From contig OX421499.1 in the NCBI GenBank assembly GCA_949126835.1, forward strand, positions 7,643,026-7,707,025: 64,000 bases of DNA, written 5' to 3'. Shown here in pieces: positions 47,240-57,135 of the stretch. Within the stretch, counting starts at the first letter, position 1. Every line of letters starts with the position of its first letter. The stretch is from Anisus vortex. Lineage: Eukaryota; Mollusca; Gastropoda; Planorbidae. The notes below the pieces were generated by a model. The model did no database searches. It was not told where the DNA came from and saw only the letters and a list, made by a program, of their open reading frames with translations. The position numbers and the translations under genes are program-made.

Positions 47240-47385
47240 CTGACCCTTCAACGTTTTGTCGCTCTGCTTAATCACGTTCTTCCACCAGCCGCGAACCTTG
47301 AGGGCGGAGACGTCAAAGTGAATCAAGGTGTAATACACTCCTTTTTCCGCGTTCCACGAGACGTTGGGCTGGTTGCGATAATCCT
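47240..47385 (-). CDS. PEBP-like gene A, central exon
   Basis: Exon with donor GGTCAG|GTAAAT (phase 0, matching the next exon). I chose the acceptor CCCGGCAG because it leaves two bases to join the single base of exon 53509-53576; the alternative AAAAAG acceptor (high end 47395) would break the frame. The product reads DYRNQPNVSWNAEKGVYYTL and then IHFDVSA, matching PEBP P-x-V-x-W-x(n)-YTL-x-x-xD. The rest, GWWKNVIKQSDKTLKGQ, corresponds to HW-x-V-x-N-x-x-G-x(n)-G. The D-P-D-x-P box is degraded to FDVSAL, so binding is doubtful. NVS is a possible glycosylation site. The family call rests on spacing and this pattern. Confidence 0.72.
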
Positions 47386-47626
47386 CTGCCGGGCGCTTTT
47401 TAGAAAAAAAAAACAATAACAGACGACAATAAAAAAACAACAACACACCTTTAACATTATGGCAACTTGCCCAGTTATAGTATAACTATAAATATTACAT
47501 ACTGTTTAGACGATATAAGAACGATAAAACTAAATGAATGATTTCAAACTTTACAAACATAGAACAAATCAATTAAATGAAGCATTAACCGACCTTACAC
47601 ATAGGTAAGACAGTAGGGGTCTAAAG

Positions 47627-48576
47627 TAGGGATGTTAAACGAAAACCGAAATACCGGATTCCGGTTTTGAATCTGAAAACCGGTTTTGATTTTTAAAACC
47701 GGATTTCGGTTTTTTGGTTGGAAGGTAATCATTACTTCAAGTAGCACACACTTTATTTTATTTTTTATTGGTTCTGATGGAAATATTTAAACAAATAATG
47801 TTGGATTCACGCAAAACAATTATTGAAATGCCTTGCTAATACTATTTAGTCTTAGAAATTGTGTTTCTTTTTTTTCTCCAAATACCAACTATGGCTTGCG
47901 ATAAAAACAACATCAAACCAAATGTCGGCTCATCGTTTAGATGTGCGCTACTGTTTGATGTGCCTCAAGTGCGGCTGGGATTGCCCCTCCAGGGTTGGCC
48001 TACACAGCCATTCTTGGCGGTGCAGTTGGATACCTCACCCATGAAGCTACACCATCGTCTCTCGAGACGGACGGATGCCGACGACGACTCTATGATGTAC
48101 GCAATGAAGAGAAAAAACTAGTTTTGTCCTGTGACCCTGAACAATTCGGCTAGACACCGCGTCTATGCTTTATTATTAACGGCAGCATTAAATACACATT
48201 CTTTTGACTTTTGATTGGTGCTACGTGATCATATTCAATACATTATTTTACAAGTCCAAGTCCACGGTGCACAAATTATCACTATTGAAAGCTATTATCG
48301 GTTTTAATCAATTAGCCCATATTTTTTTTTATTTCTAAAGAATGTTATGGTAGAGTGTTCAAAATCATAATGTATTCAGACAAATCAACCTCTTAAATGC
48401 TCTGCAAACACTTATTAAGTTTGAAATATTTTTCAAATACACCTACAAAACTACGCTCATTTGTCGTTTCCGGCCTGTGTTTTGTGACGGGGGGGGGGGG
48501 AATTGAAATCCGGTTTTAAACCGGTTTTATAGAACCGAAAACCGGTTTTGAAAACAAACCGGTTTTAACATCCCTA
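47627..48576. mobile_element. hAT element, 950 bp, with captured LINE fragment
   Basis: Inverted ends TAGGGATGTTAAA and TTTAACATCCCTA, flanked by an exact 8-bp duplication GTCTAAAG (47619-47626 and 48577-48584). The subterminal zones are packed with inverted ACCGGTTTT and AAACCGGTT motifs, likely transposase-binding repeats. No transposase remains. Inside, 47942-48115 (plus strand) reads CLKCGWDCPSRVGLHSHSWR, the C-terminal zinc-finger-like end typical of many LINE second ORFs, so a LINE 3' piece was taken up. Confidence 0.85.
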
Positions 48577-48628
48577 GTCTAAAGCATGTTATCTAATGTA
48601 AATAATGAAATAATGACTTTTTAAGTGG

Positions 48629-48797
48629 GGCAAAAGTTAAATGTATAAATTGGAAACGTCCTCTAAAAGACATTTTTTTTTGTCTAAACAATATTGCTTA
48701 ATTCGATCATTTTTTAAACAAATAAACTTAGACCGATAGATAATCACCGTATGTTAAATTCTAAACTGATCGCCATTTCAGAATGATCTCCCTTTGA
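48629..48797. repeat. Dispersed repeat, left half, split by a LINE
   Basis: Matches the first half of 26938-27262 (GTTAAATGTATAAATTG to GCCATTTCAGAATGATC). The other half is at 50628-50809. Confidence 0.75.
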
Positions 48798-48800
48798 AAT

Positions 48801-50619
48801 CATAATCATCATTTAGGCTATTCTTTAGGTACCTTGCTTCTGTCAAAGCACGATACTCTCCACGGTCTTTTGCCAGCCGCTTCAATTCTCTTTCCAGCCT
48901 AATCCAATAGGCCTCGTCTCCTTGTTCGCTTGGGTCTTCCACTATGTCGTTTGCCCTAAGGTTCCACTCGAAGACCTGTCTAGCTCTGTTGTTGTTGATT
49001 ATATTGAGTCCTACTCATTTTCCAGTCTCGTTTAAGTCAGTGATCTTCTCTTGCATATCTTGTAATCTGTGGGACAGAATGGCCAGGTCATCTGCAAACT
49101 CTAAGTCTTTTAGTTTTTGCATTAGGGTCCATTGTATTCCTTTTCCTGAGTTAGCATAAGCTTTTTTTGTGACCCAGTCTAGTCAAAGAAGGCACTACTG
49201 TACCCATGGGCCTCAAAGCGGCGTAGTGTGTAAACCGCCAGTAATTTCTTTGAAACACCGGCGGGCTAACGCATGGGGGACAGCCCCCGCAGCATGTCCG
49301 AGATCCATTGCACTGCCGAGAGGCCACCGGGTCTCGGTGGGGAGGAAGCAATGGATGCTGCAACCCCAGTCTCACGACCCACCCGGTGCCTGGATGCCTG
49401 TGCCTATAGTACAGGATTTGTGCTACCGGGTGACAATGCAGATATACGGGAGAGCCACCACGATAATGATCCTTAGGGGAACCGCAGTGAACGGTCGCTG
49501 GCCTGCGGAATCCTTCCCTGTTACATGGCACGCCACGCCTTCGGCGTGCCGTGGGGTGGCTGGATCCCGGACAGGGTTTTAAATAACCCACTTCTAAAGC
49601 GTTACGCCCCGGCTTAAGAGCTTCGGCTCGTCCGGGTTTTGAGACTTTTTACAAGTCAAAGAAGGAACAGAAGTGGGGAAAGTTAAAGGAGACATCCTTG
49701 CTTTACTCAAGTTGTAACATGGAATTCATCTGACAGTCTTCCATTATGTACTACTTGACTACTTGGCAGGTAAAGTTTTCATAGAGACTTTTGATGATGG
49801 TTATTATTTTGTTATGTATTCCATAGTGCCTCATGATTGACCATATTGTTTCTCTATTAATGCTATCGAAAGCCTTTTCAAAGTCCACGAATGTAGCATA
49901 GTGTGGAGATTGCCATTCAATAGATTGTTCTATAATGATCAGAAGTGTTACTATCTGGTTAATGCATGATCTTCCTCTTCTGAACCCAGCCTGTTCTTCT
50001 CTTAGGAGATCATCGCAGGCTTCTTTCATTCTGTTGAGTATTGTTCCGCTAAAAACCTTGCTTGGGACCGAGAGTAGGGTAATTCCTCGCCATTTATCAC
50101 ATTGTGACAGATTCCCATTCTATGGAGTTACAATAAGTAAACCTTTTTTTCCATTCTGTAGGAGGGGTTTCGGTTGACCAAATTTTGTTAAAGATATTGT
50201 GGATTTGGTTGACGATTTCAGCTCCTCCTTCTTTTAGAACCTCGGGTGCCATATTGTCTATGTCTGGTGCTTTGCCTGTCTTCATTTGATTGAGGGCCTT
50301 CCATATTTCTTCTTTGGATATTTCTTCCATATTTATGTCAAGTGTTTTTCCTGTGATCTGATCGGGTGGATTTAGAGGGGTTGGTCTGTTTAGCACTTCC
50401 TGCAAGTATTCTTTTCATCTTCTGAGCTGGTCATCTATGGAAGAGAGGAGTTTACTTTGTTTGTCTCGGACTGGCACATTGTAGTTAGATTTCTTGCCAC
50501 TCAAGAGTTTAGTAATTTTATATAACTGTTTTAGGTCTCCTTTTCCTGCTGCTTCTTCTGCCTGTTCAGCTAGTTTATTATAAAATGTTCTTTTATCATG
50601 TCTAAGCATTTTATCCACA
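48801..50619 (-). mobile_element. 5'-truncated LINE with reverse transcriptase pieces
   Basis: Lies between direct repeats TTTGAAAT (48793-48800 and 50620-50627), inside another repeat. Minus strand, 5' to 3': linker (FYNKLAEQAEEAAGKGDL), RT start (ALNQMKTGKAPDIDNMAPE), finger/palm (LREEQAGFRRGRSC, FVDFEKAFDSINRETIW with the first catalytic Asp), and, after a retroposon insertion, the FADD box (KLKDLEFADDLAILSHRLQ). A GATGATTATGA tail fits the (GAT)n-type tail of the LINE at 52480-53336. Several stops and shifts make it dead. The clade is probably RTE-like, which would need a tree. Confidence 0.85.
49193..49653 (-). mobile_element. GC-rich retroposon inserted in the LINE
   Basis: 461 bp, much richer in GC than its surroundings and flanked by an exact 12-bp duplication AGTCAAAGAAGG (49181-49192 and 49654-49665). 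One end shares the segment with GGGCTAACGCATG and TCAAAGC with the LINE tail at 51060-51300, so it is probably a truncated or SINE-like relative of that LINE. Open frames of 137-146 codons across it are not genes. Confidence 0.8.
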
Positions 50620-50627
50620 TTTGAAAT

Positions 50628-50778
50628 GCTTTCAATAAAAAGAAAACAAATTAAATACCGAAAGATACGTTCTCACTACAGTTGTTATTGTTAAGGTGTT
50701 AGTTATTTTTGTCATTCTCTTTTAACAAAACACTTTGTAATCATTCGTTTTTCCGTCATTTTGACGGGCATAACTACT

Positions 50779-50809
<31 letters not shown>
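50628..50809. repeat. Dispersed repeat, right half, ending in (TA)n
   Basis: Matches the second half of 26938-27262 (CGAAAGATACG, GTCATTTTGACGGGCATAAC, then a TA run). Confidence 0.75.
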
Positions 50810-50812
<3 letters not shown>

Positions 50813-51059
50813 CTTGTTATTTTGATATGCAGTGCAATGCAGATATACAAATAAGTATCTATTCACTTACATTTAATGGGCTACCGTCTTCTGGAAGCTC
50901 GAAATGTGAAACCGCTTTTAAATCAGTTGTTTTTCCACATACATCTACACCTTCTGATAAGAGGGAAGAGAGGAAAAGAAATGGATATCAGCGTGGTCAC
51001 TCAGTGGTAGGTGGCTCCTTGAAAGAGTATGCCATAAACCAATGGGTTCCCCAACGATA
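50810..51059. other. Gene A intron spacer
   Basis: Unique sequence, no exon recognised. Confidence 0.4.
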
Positions 51060-51985
51060 ATGGGGATCGTTTTCACACCCCTAATTAGCGTAAGGGGATC
51101 TGGAGAGTGTGAGTGTATGTGTGTGAGGCGAAAGGGCGGGGGATGGACACTTCTGTACTTGTGACCCTCAAAGCTGGCTGAAGTGTCCAAACCGCTGTTT
51201 TCCTGGAGGTGGACCGGTGGGCTAACGCATGTGACTGCTGTCGCCGTATGCCCCCCAACCCTCGTCCTGTCGAACAACTACCACAAAACAAGTTGCCACC
51301 CCTCCCCACCCCCAGCCCCATATCCATGGGGTGACGTTCTTGGACACGGTGAAAAATCCTAGTTTTCACCTAACTAGAACTCCTATTGGAAGCGAGAGCT
51401 GGGAGTATTATTCCCTTGTAGCTCTGAACAGGAACTCAGCCGTGCGTTTGAGCACGGCTCTATCTCCGTAGAGATCAGTGGATAGTGGGTCATCCGTCCC
51501 ATCTCCTCGATCGACGAGACGGGGGCACTCCCGCAGGATATGCTCCACTGTCTTCTCCTCCCCACAGTGGCGACACCGCGAGTCGTAATTAGGCCGGAAC
51601 CTGGCGAAGTACGCCCCAATGGGGCAGTGGCCAGTGCGGAATTGAGATATGATACTCTGTTCCGACCTATTTAGGCACAACCATGGGTCGGCGCGGTTAG
51701 GGCGGGGCAAATGCCGCCAGACTTCTCGGCCCTTGTCAGAGCTGTCCCAGCTCTCGTTCCACTTTTCTGTCTCCCACCTGCTTATCAATGTACGGGCCTT
51801 CTCAAAGGAGCATGGCGTGCTGCCGGGCTCCTCGGAGGTGGGTGTGCTCAGCCCACATTTTTTGGCAAGGTGGTCTGCTCTCTCGTTGCCAGGTAGGCCT
51901 GTATGCCGTGGGACCCACTGCAGTTGCTCGCGGTCTCCAAAGCGCTGGCTTAGCTCGTCTGAAGCCAGTAAAATTTTCTCTATCT
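51060..51985 (-). mobile_element. LINE 3' fragment with RNase H domain
   Basis: Minus strand, 5' to 3': RNase H end (QLQWVPRHTGLPGNERADHL), then the C-terminal motif QSIISQFRTGHCPIGAYFAR with CRHCGEEKTVEHILRECPRL, a CCHC-like pattern of I/R1/jockey-group LINEs. This is followed by a 3' untranslated tail down to about 51060. Shifts split the frame. The tail shares sequence with the retroposon at 49193-49653. Confidence 0.8.
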
Positions 51986-52068
51986 AAGTTTTCACCAGAA
52001 TATTCAAACCCGGGACCTTCGGTACGGCAGCCTAACGCGCTGCCGCTAGGCCACCGTGTGCCATGCCT
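51986..52068 (-). mobile_element. tRNA-like SINE head fused to the LINE fragment
   Basis: On the minus strand a tRNA-like head (GCCTAGCGGCAGCGCGTTAG, B-box GGGTTTGAATATTC) leads directly into the LINE RNase H piece, as if the two formed one retroposon or a template switch. Confidence 0.6.
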
Positions 52069-52479
52069 CATGGGGCAATGTCTGTAAAACACTACAAAGA
52101 AAGCCGAAAATCAAGTTTCTAAAACGTTTTCTTGTAGCCACAAAGAATTTAAGAAAGAGAGAAAAAGAAGATGGGCAAAGGAAAAATTAATAGAGACACT
52201 AGAACATATGTTCGAAAGAGATAGAATTAAAGTGAGAAAAGAAATACGAAGATAATGCACGTGAGACGAACACAGGAAACAATTAGGACATTAAAAAAAG
52301 ATCACGATATTGGTATTAAAAAAATGTGTGAAAGAGAGAAAGATTGTTGAGCGATACAGGGAAAAGGTAAAGAAAAGAATGATAGAGTGAATGACGGAAA
52401 GGAGAGATAAAGAGAAAACAAATGACAATGATGGAAAGAAAAAACAAAATAAAGTCAAGCAAATCGGTAATGGGCAAAT
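52069..52479. other. AG-rich gene A intron
   Basis: Purine-rich plus strand with many AGAAA runs. It may belong to the 5' part of the neighbouring LINE, but no conserved string is legible. Confidence 0.4.
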
Positions 52480-53336
52480 GAAGGAAAACTGACAAACTGT
52501 GGGAGAGGTGTGGACAGAGAACAGTAGAACAACACATCATGGAAAGAAAGTGGAGATGGATTGGACACACCCTCAGGAAAGATAACACATGGTTCGTACA
52601 GAAAAATTCCTCAAAATTCCAGGAGTTTTCCAGGAGTGTTTCAGAAGTTTTTCAGGAGTAAATTTTTTGAAAAGCCAAGCTGAGCTCTTTAAAAAAAACT
52701 CGCAATACAGCTTTTTTTTTTTTTCGACATTATGGGGACTTATATAGCCTACATCCCAAGTTTGGGTAAAAAAACACAAGATCTAGTAAAAAAAACTGAA
52801 CCGTGGAGTGGCATCACTGTTGTCATCAACGTTTGCGTGCAGAAATAAAAAGTGGCAAAGAGGGTTAACTCCAATAGGGGTTTCTGGAAAAGTGAAAGTA
52901 TAATCTAAGAGCAGTGATTACAATTTTTTTTATTAATAATTAATCTCCCTCGAAAAATAAGGAGTTTTTAGTATTTTCCCAGGACTAAATGCAGTTTTTC
53001 CAGGAGTTTTAAGGTCCTGGAACACAACTTTTTGTTTTCCAGGAGTTTCAAGGAGTTTCCAGGAGCTATACGAACCCTGTAACAACAGCAGAGCTAGACA
53101 GGCCTTAGAGTGGAACTCCACCCCCAGGGCAACGACATAGAGGAAGACCCAAGCGAACATGGCGACGAAGCATATTGGATGAGGCTGGAAGAACTGAAAA
53201 GAGCTGGGAAGAATTGAAGCGACTGGCAAGAGACCGTGGAGAGTGGCGTGCTTTGACATCGGCCCAATGGTCCACAAGGAACCCAAAGGACAGATGATGA
53301 TGATGATGATGATGATGAGGAATGAAAGAAAGATTG
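52480..53336 (+). mobile_element. LINE 3' end, split by an insertion
   Basis: Plus strand: HIMERKWRWIGHTLRKDNTW at about 52530-52594, then an unrelated insert, then HRGRPKRTWRRSILDE and SWEELKRLARDRGEWRALTS (53126-53270). This RKWRWIGH...RGRPK-x-TWRR...A-x-DR-x-x-WR pattern ends many RTE-type LINE ORFs. The tail is a (GAT)n run at 53296-53316, as expected for such elements. Confidence 0.8.
52596..53075. mobile_element. Repeat insertion inside the LINE end
   Basis: Interrupts the LINE reading. Its ends are related as inverted repeats (TTCGTACAG at about 52594, TACGAACCCTGTA ending about 53079). The interior has many CCAGGAGTTTT-like motifs on both flanks, similar to 15275-15355. Probably a hAT-like non-autonomous element; no clean target duplication was seen. 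Confidence 0.5.
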
Positions 53337-53339
53337 AAA

Positions 53340-53433
53340 GAGATAGTAAGAGTAAGCAAAAGAGGGAGAGAGATAGAGAGAGAGAGAGAGAGACAGAGAG
53401 AGAGAGAGTGAGAGAGAGAGACAGAGAGAGAGA

Positions 53434-53472
<39 letters not shown>

Positions 53473-53496
53473 TGAGAGAGAGAGAGAGAGAGAGAC
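53340..53496. repeat. (GA)n microsatellite
   Basis: Long GA-rich run following the LINE tail, ending 13 bases from the coding exon at 53509. Ser/Leu-rich frames on the minus strand derive from it. Confidence 0.93.
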
Positions 53497-53508
53497 CCAC
53501 GCTTTTAC

Positions 53509-53576
53509 CTTCTTTTGCATGGAATACCACTTTTAACTTTTTGGTGAGATTGACGTGTTCATTTATATCGCCTGCT
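53509..53576 (-). CDS. PEBP-like gene A, short second visible exon
   Basis: Exon of 68 bases: one base, 22 codons, one base. Donor AAAGAAG|GTAAAA; the acceptor ATTCTACAAAG is modest and was chosen over nearby AG options because only it keeps the phase with exon 56147-56252. It encodes GDINEHVNLTKKLKVVFHAK, where the LKVVF strand precedes the P-x-V-x-W segment as in PEBP proteins. The one-base/one-base pattern equals that of the second visible exon of gene B (23617-23918), which instead carries a 302-base linker version. A GA microsatellite lies 12 bases past the donor. Confidence 0.6.
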
Positions 53577-53984
53577 CTTTGTAGAATGGACTCGACATGG
53601 CCGCTCCTTTTCATAAACAAAAACGGACGCCATATTAAATTCATTTAAAAATGAAATCTTATCAGAGAATTAACCCGTTAAAAAAAAGTAACAAAGAAAA
53701 CAACAACAACCTTAATGTAGGGCCTGTATCAAATGGAAGTAAGTATATAGAATAACAACAAACTAACAAAAAACAACAATAATAACAACAGACAAATTGA
53801 AAAAAAAACATCAACAGACAAGCCAGTATAGTTCATTAATATTCTCCCCCTCCTCCCCCCCCCTCAAACGGGGCCGCACTCTTGCATTTTCCTTTTCTAC
53901 GTCACACGTGAGCGTGTGTCATTTGTAAGATTTGTTTATGTTTTTGTAACCGTGACCATGGTCCAATCGGTCAGAAACGGTGGA
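53577..53984. other. Gene A intron, AT-rich
   Basis: A- and AC-rich, with CAACAA repeats and a C-rich tract at about 53848-53863; no exon seen. Confidence 0.5.
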
Positions 53985-55832
53985 CGTTGAGATAGTTGAG
54001 ATAGTAGACTTGTTGAAAGAGAGTTGAACAAGTTAGTCAACTAGATACTCTGGAATCTAGTGTCTATGTAGTAGACTTGCTGAAATAGAGTTGAACAAGT
54101 TAGTCAACTAGATACTCTGGAATCTAGAGTATATGTAGAAGACTTGTTGAAAGAGAGTTGAACAAGTTAGTCAACTAGATACTCTGGAATCTAGATAGTA
54201 GTCTTGCTGAAATAGAGTTGAACAAGTCAACTAGATACTCTGGAATCTAGATTCTATGTAGTAGACTTGCTGAAATAGGATGAACAAGTGAACAAGATAC
54301 TCTGGAATCTAGAGTCTATGTAGTAGACTTGCTGAAATAGAGTTGAACAATTTAGTCAACTAGATACTCTGGAATCTAGAGTCTATGTGGTAGACTTGTT
54401 GAAAGAGAGTTGAACAAGTTAGTCAACTAGATACTCTGGAATCTAGATAGTAGTCTTGCTGAAATAGAGTTGAACAAGTCATCTAGATACTCTGGAATCT
54501 AGAGTCTATGTAGTAGACTTGCTCAAATAGAGTCGAACAAGTTAGTCAACTAGATACTCTGGAATCTAGATAGTAGACTTGCTGAAATAGAGTTGAACAA
54601 GTCAACTAGATACTCTGGAATCTAGAGTCTATGTAGTAGACTTGCTGAAATAGAGCTGAACAAGTCAACTAGATACTCTGGAATCTAGAGTCTATGTAGT
54701 AGACTTGCTGAAATAGAGTTGAACAAGTCAACTAGATACTCTGGAATCTAGAGTCTATGTAGTAGACTTGTTGAAAGAGAGTTGAACAAGTTAGTCAACT
54801 AGATACTCTGGAATCTAGTGTCTATGTAGTAGACTTGTTGAAAGAGAGTTGAACAAGTTAGTCAACTAGATACTCTGGAATCTAGAGTCTATGTAGTAGA
54901 CTTGCTTAAATAGAGTCGAACAAGTTAGTCAACTAGATACTCTGGAATCTAGTGTCTATGTAGTAGACTTGCTGAAATAGAGTTGAACAAGTCAACTAGA
55001 TACTCTGGAATCTAGAGTCTATGTAGTAGACTTGCTGAAATAGAGCTGAACAAGTCAACTAGATACTCTGGAATCTAGAGTCTATGTAGTAGACTTGCTG
55101 AAATAGAGTTGAACAAGTCAACTAGATACTCTGGAATCTAGAGTCTATGTAGTAGACTTGCTGAAATTGAGTTGAACAAGTCAACTAGATACTCTGGAAT
55201 CTAGAGTCTATGTAGTAGACTTGTTGAAAGAGAGTTGAACAAGTTAGTCAACTAGATACTCTGGAATCTAGTGTCTATGTAGTAGACTTGTTGAAAGAGA
55301 GTTGAACAAGTTAGTCAACTAGATACTCTGGAATCTAGAGTCTATGTAGTAGACTTGCTTAAATAGAGTCGAACAAGTTAGTCAACTAGATACTCTGGAA
55401 TCTAGTGTCTATGTAGTAGACTTGCTGAAATAGAGTTGAACAAGTCAACTAGATACTCTGGAATCTAGAGTCTATGTAGTAGACTTGCTGAAATAGAGTT
55501 GAACAAGTCAACTAGATACTCTGGCATCTAGAGTCTATGTAGTAGACTTGCTAAAATAGAGTTGAAGAAGTCAACTAGATACTCTGGAATCTAGAGTCTA
55601 TGTAGTAGACTTGCTGAAATAGAGTTGAACAAGTCAACTAGATACTTTGGAATCTAGAGTCTATGTAGTAGACTTGCTGAAATAGGATGAACAAGTGAAC
55701 AAGATACTCTGGAATCTAGAGTTTATGTAGTAGACTTGCTGAAAGAGAGTTGAACAAGTCAATTAGATACTCTGGAATCTAGAGTCTATGTAGTAGACTA
55801 GCTGAAAGAGAGTCGAACTAGATAATCAACAG
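53985..55832. repeat. 63/67-bp minisatellite in gene A intron
   Basis: About 28 units of 63 bp (AGTCTATGTAGTAGACTTGC ... ACTCTGGAATCTAG), with a 67-bp variant carrying an extra TTAG before TCAAC and a shorter GATAGTAG variant. Blocks of several units repeat in the same order, for example around 54700-54960 and 55150-55400, so whole blocks were duplicated. Confidence 0.93.
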
Positions 55833-56146
55833 CTGAACTAGCGTGGTATTTGATTCAATTTGCACGTATCTACTTCTATTGAAGTGACTTCCAAGTTCTT
55901 CTTTAAAATGTGTATTAAAATGCCATCTCCTGTTTTCGTTGAGAAACGCAGAGGGATTCATAAATGAGAGTGAGGGTTACCGGAGAATATTTTTTTTTAT
56001 TTAATACAACTACAACAATAAAACTCCCTCCAATATTGAACAACCCCTCCACACACACACACGCACACCTTCTCTCCCCCCTCCACCCCCACCCTTTCCC
56101 CAACTGAACCCCGAGAAGTGACACCACTGTGTTAAATGAGACTTAC

Positions 56147-56252
56147 CTTAAGTTAAAACATCTTATTTGTTTTGGGTTCGTCTTGCACATATCCCCATTC
56201 TCACTGAACCAACCTTTCTTTTCCTTTAGCCGTTCCAGCAGGGTCATGGGTG
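56147..56252 (-). CDS. PEBP-like gene A, first visible exon: Cys-containing segment
   Basis: Exon of 106 bases with acceptor CCCTTTTCTTCAACACAAG and an ideal donor TTAAG|GTAAGT. It has two spare bases at each end. The product reads PMTLLERLKEKKGWFSENGD and then MCKTNPKQIRCFNL, with two Cys. It corresponds in position, phase and Cys pattern to 26676-26796 of gene B, although the sequences are very diverged. The upstream exon(s) with start codon and signal peptide must be beyond 56.25 kb and could not be identified. Function is unknown beyond preceding a PEBP-like fold. Confidence 0.65.
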
Positions 56253-56513
56253 CTTGTGTTGAAGAAAAGGGACAAAAAAAAAAGTAGATAACAGTTATAG
56301 CGGTCATATATATACGTAAAAGCGTTTTTAAAAGTCTCAATAAAAAGAGGACGGGCCTTTTCCGTCTCTCATGTCCAGGACTTTTAACTAGAAACGGGAT
56401 GGCCCGAGACAAGGGCACACGGCATTTTAGATAACTCATAAGCATACATGTACTACAATATTTGCCCCCCCCCTCCCCGTGGAAAATTCTCTCTGATCAC
56501 GAACGAGGTGGAA
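56253..56513. other. Sequence upstream of gene A exon
   Basis: AT-rich, then a C-rich tract at 56465-56479. No exon recognised. Confidence 0.4.
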
Positions 56514-56624
56514 TTACTTTGTATACCTGCAGGCGGCATTATTTTGTATACCTGCAGGCGGCATTACTTTGTATACCTGCAGGTGGCATTACTTTGTATA
56601 CCTGCAGGCGGCATTACTTTGTAT
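56514..56624. repeat. 25-bp minisatellite
   Basis: Four copies of GGCATTACTTTGTATACCTG plus CAGGC. Confidence 0.92.
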
Positions 56625-56920
56625 AACTACACTCTCCTCCGGTAGTACTGACACCAATACTATAGACTTGGTCTACCCGACACCGGGCTTGTCGAGGCGG
56701 GTATTGTTGCGTCTCATCCTTCCTCCCCACCCGAGTTTCGGCGAACAATAGATCATGAAATGATCCGCGGATGCGCAACGGGGGTGGGGGCGAAAATCTA
56801 TTCTTGCATGAGGCAGAAATATAGTCCGCCATGTTTCCCCGTGAGACAGCAACACAACTCAACCCTCCCACCTCGCTCCTTGCACCAGGCGAGCCAACTT
56901 GTCATTCCAGGTTTTGGTCA
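56625..56920. other. Locally GC-richer unique stretch
   Basis: More GC and CpG than its surroundings, with open frames on both strands (for example minus 56614-56871). It could hold an upstream exon or promoter of gene A, but no signal peptide or splice pair could be fixed. Confidence 0.3.
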
Positions 56921-57135
56921 TGGGCCACGGTGGACTAGGAGAAGCGCATTCGGTCGGCTGTAACGAAAGGTCCCGGGGTTCGTATCTTGATGACTGCTAG
57001 GACCTGGAGGGCGTCCCTGAGAGTCTACCCAGGGTCTGACGGGCATCTGACTTTAGTTTGGGTAAAGTAAGTGCGGCTGGGTGTTATGCTGGCCACACCA
57101 TCAATTAGTATGCCATGGTCACAGAAACACAGCTT
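56921..57135 (+). mobile_element. tRNA-derived SINE copy, plus orientation
   Basis: Same family as at 3.2-4.6 kb, inverted: tRNA-like head, the body with GAGAGTCTACCCAGG and GTAAAGTAAGTGCGGCTGGG, then GCCATGGTCACAGAAACAC. Confidence 0.8.

Noticed and set aside
49151..49591. GC-rich 137-146 codon frames on both strands
   Set aside because: They span a 461-bp retroposon insertion with its own target duplication.
52933..53644. Ser/Leu-rich 179- and 195-codon minus-strand genes
   Set aside because: Mostly the (GA)n run plus LINE sequence; only the short 53509-53576 part is kept, as an exon of gene A.
56614..56871. First exon of gene A with signal peptide
   Set aside because: GC-rich open frame, but no convincing hydrophobic leader and no donor in the phase required by 56147-56252.
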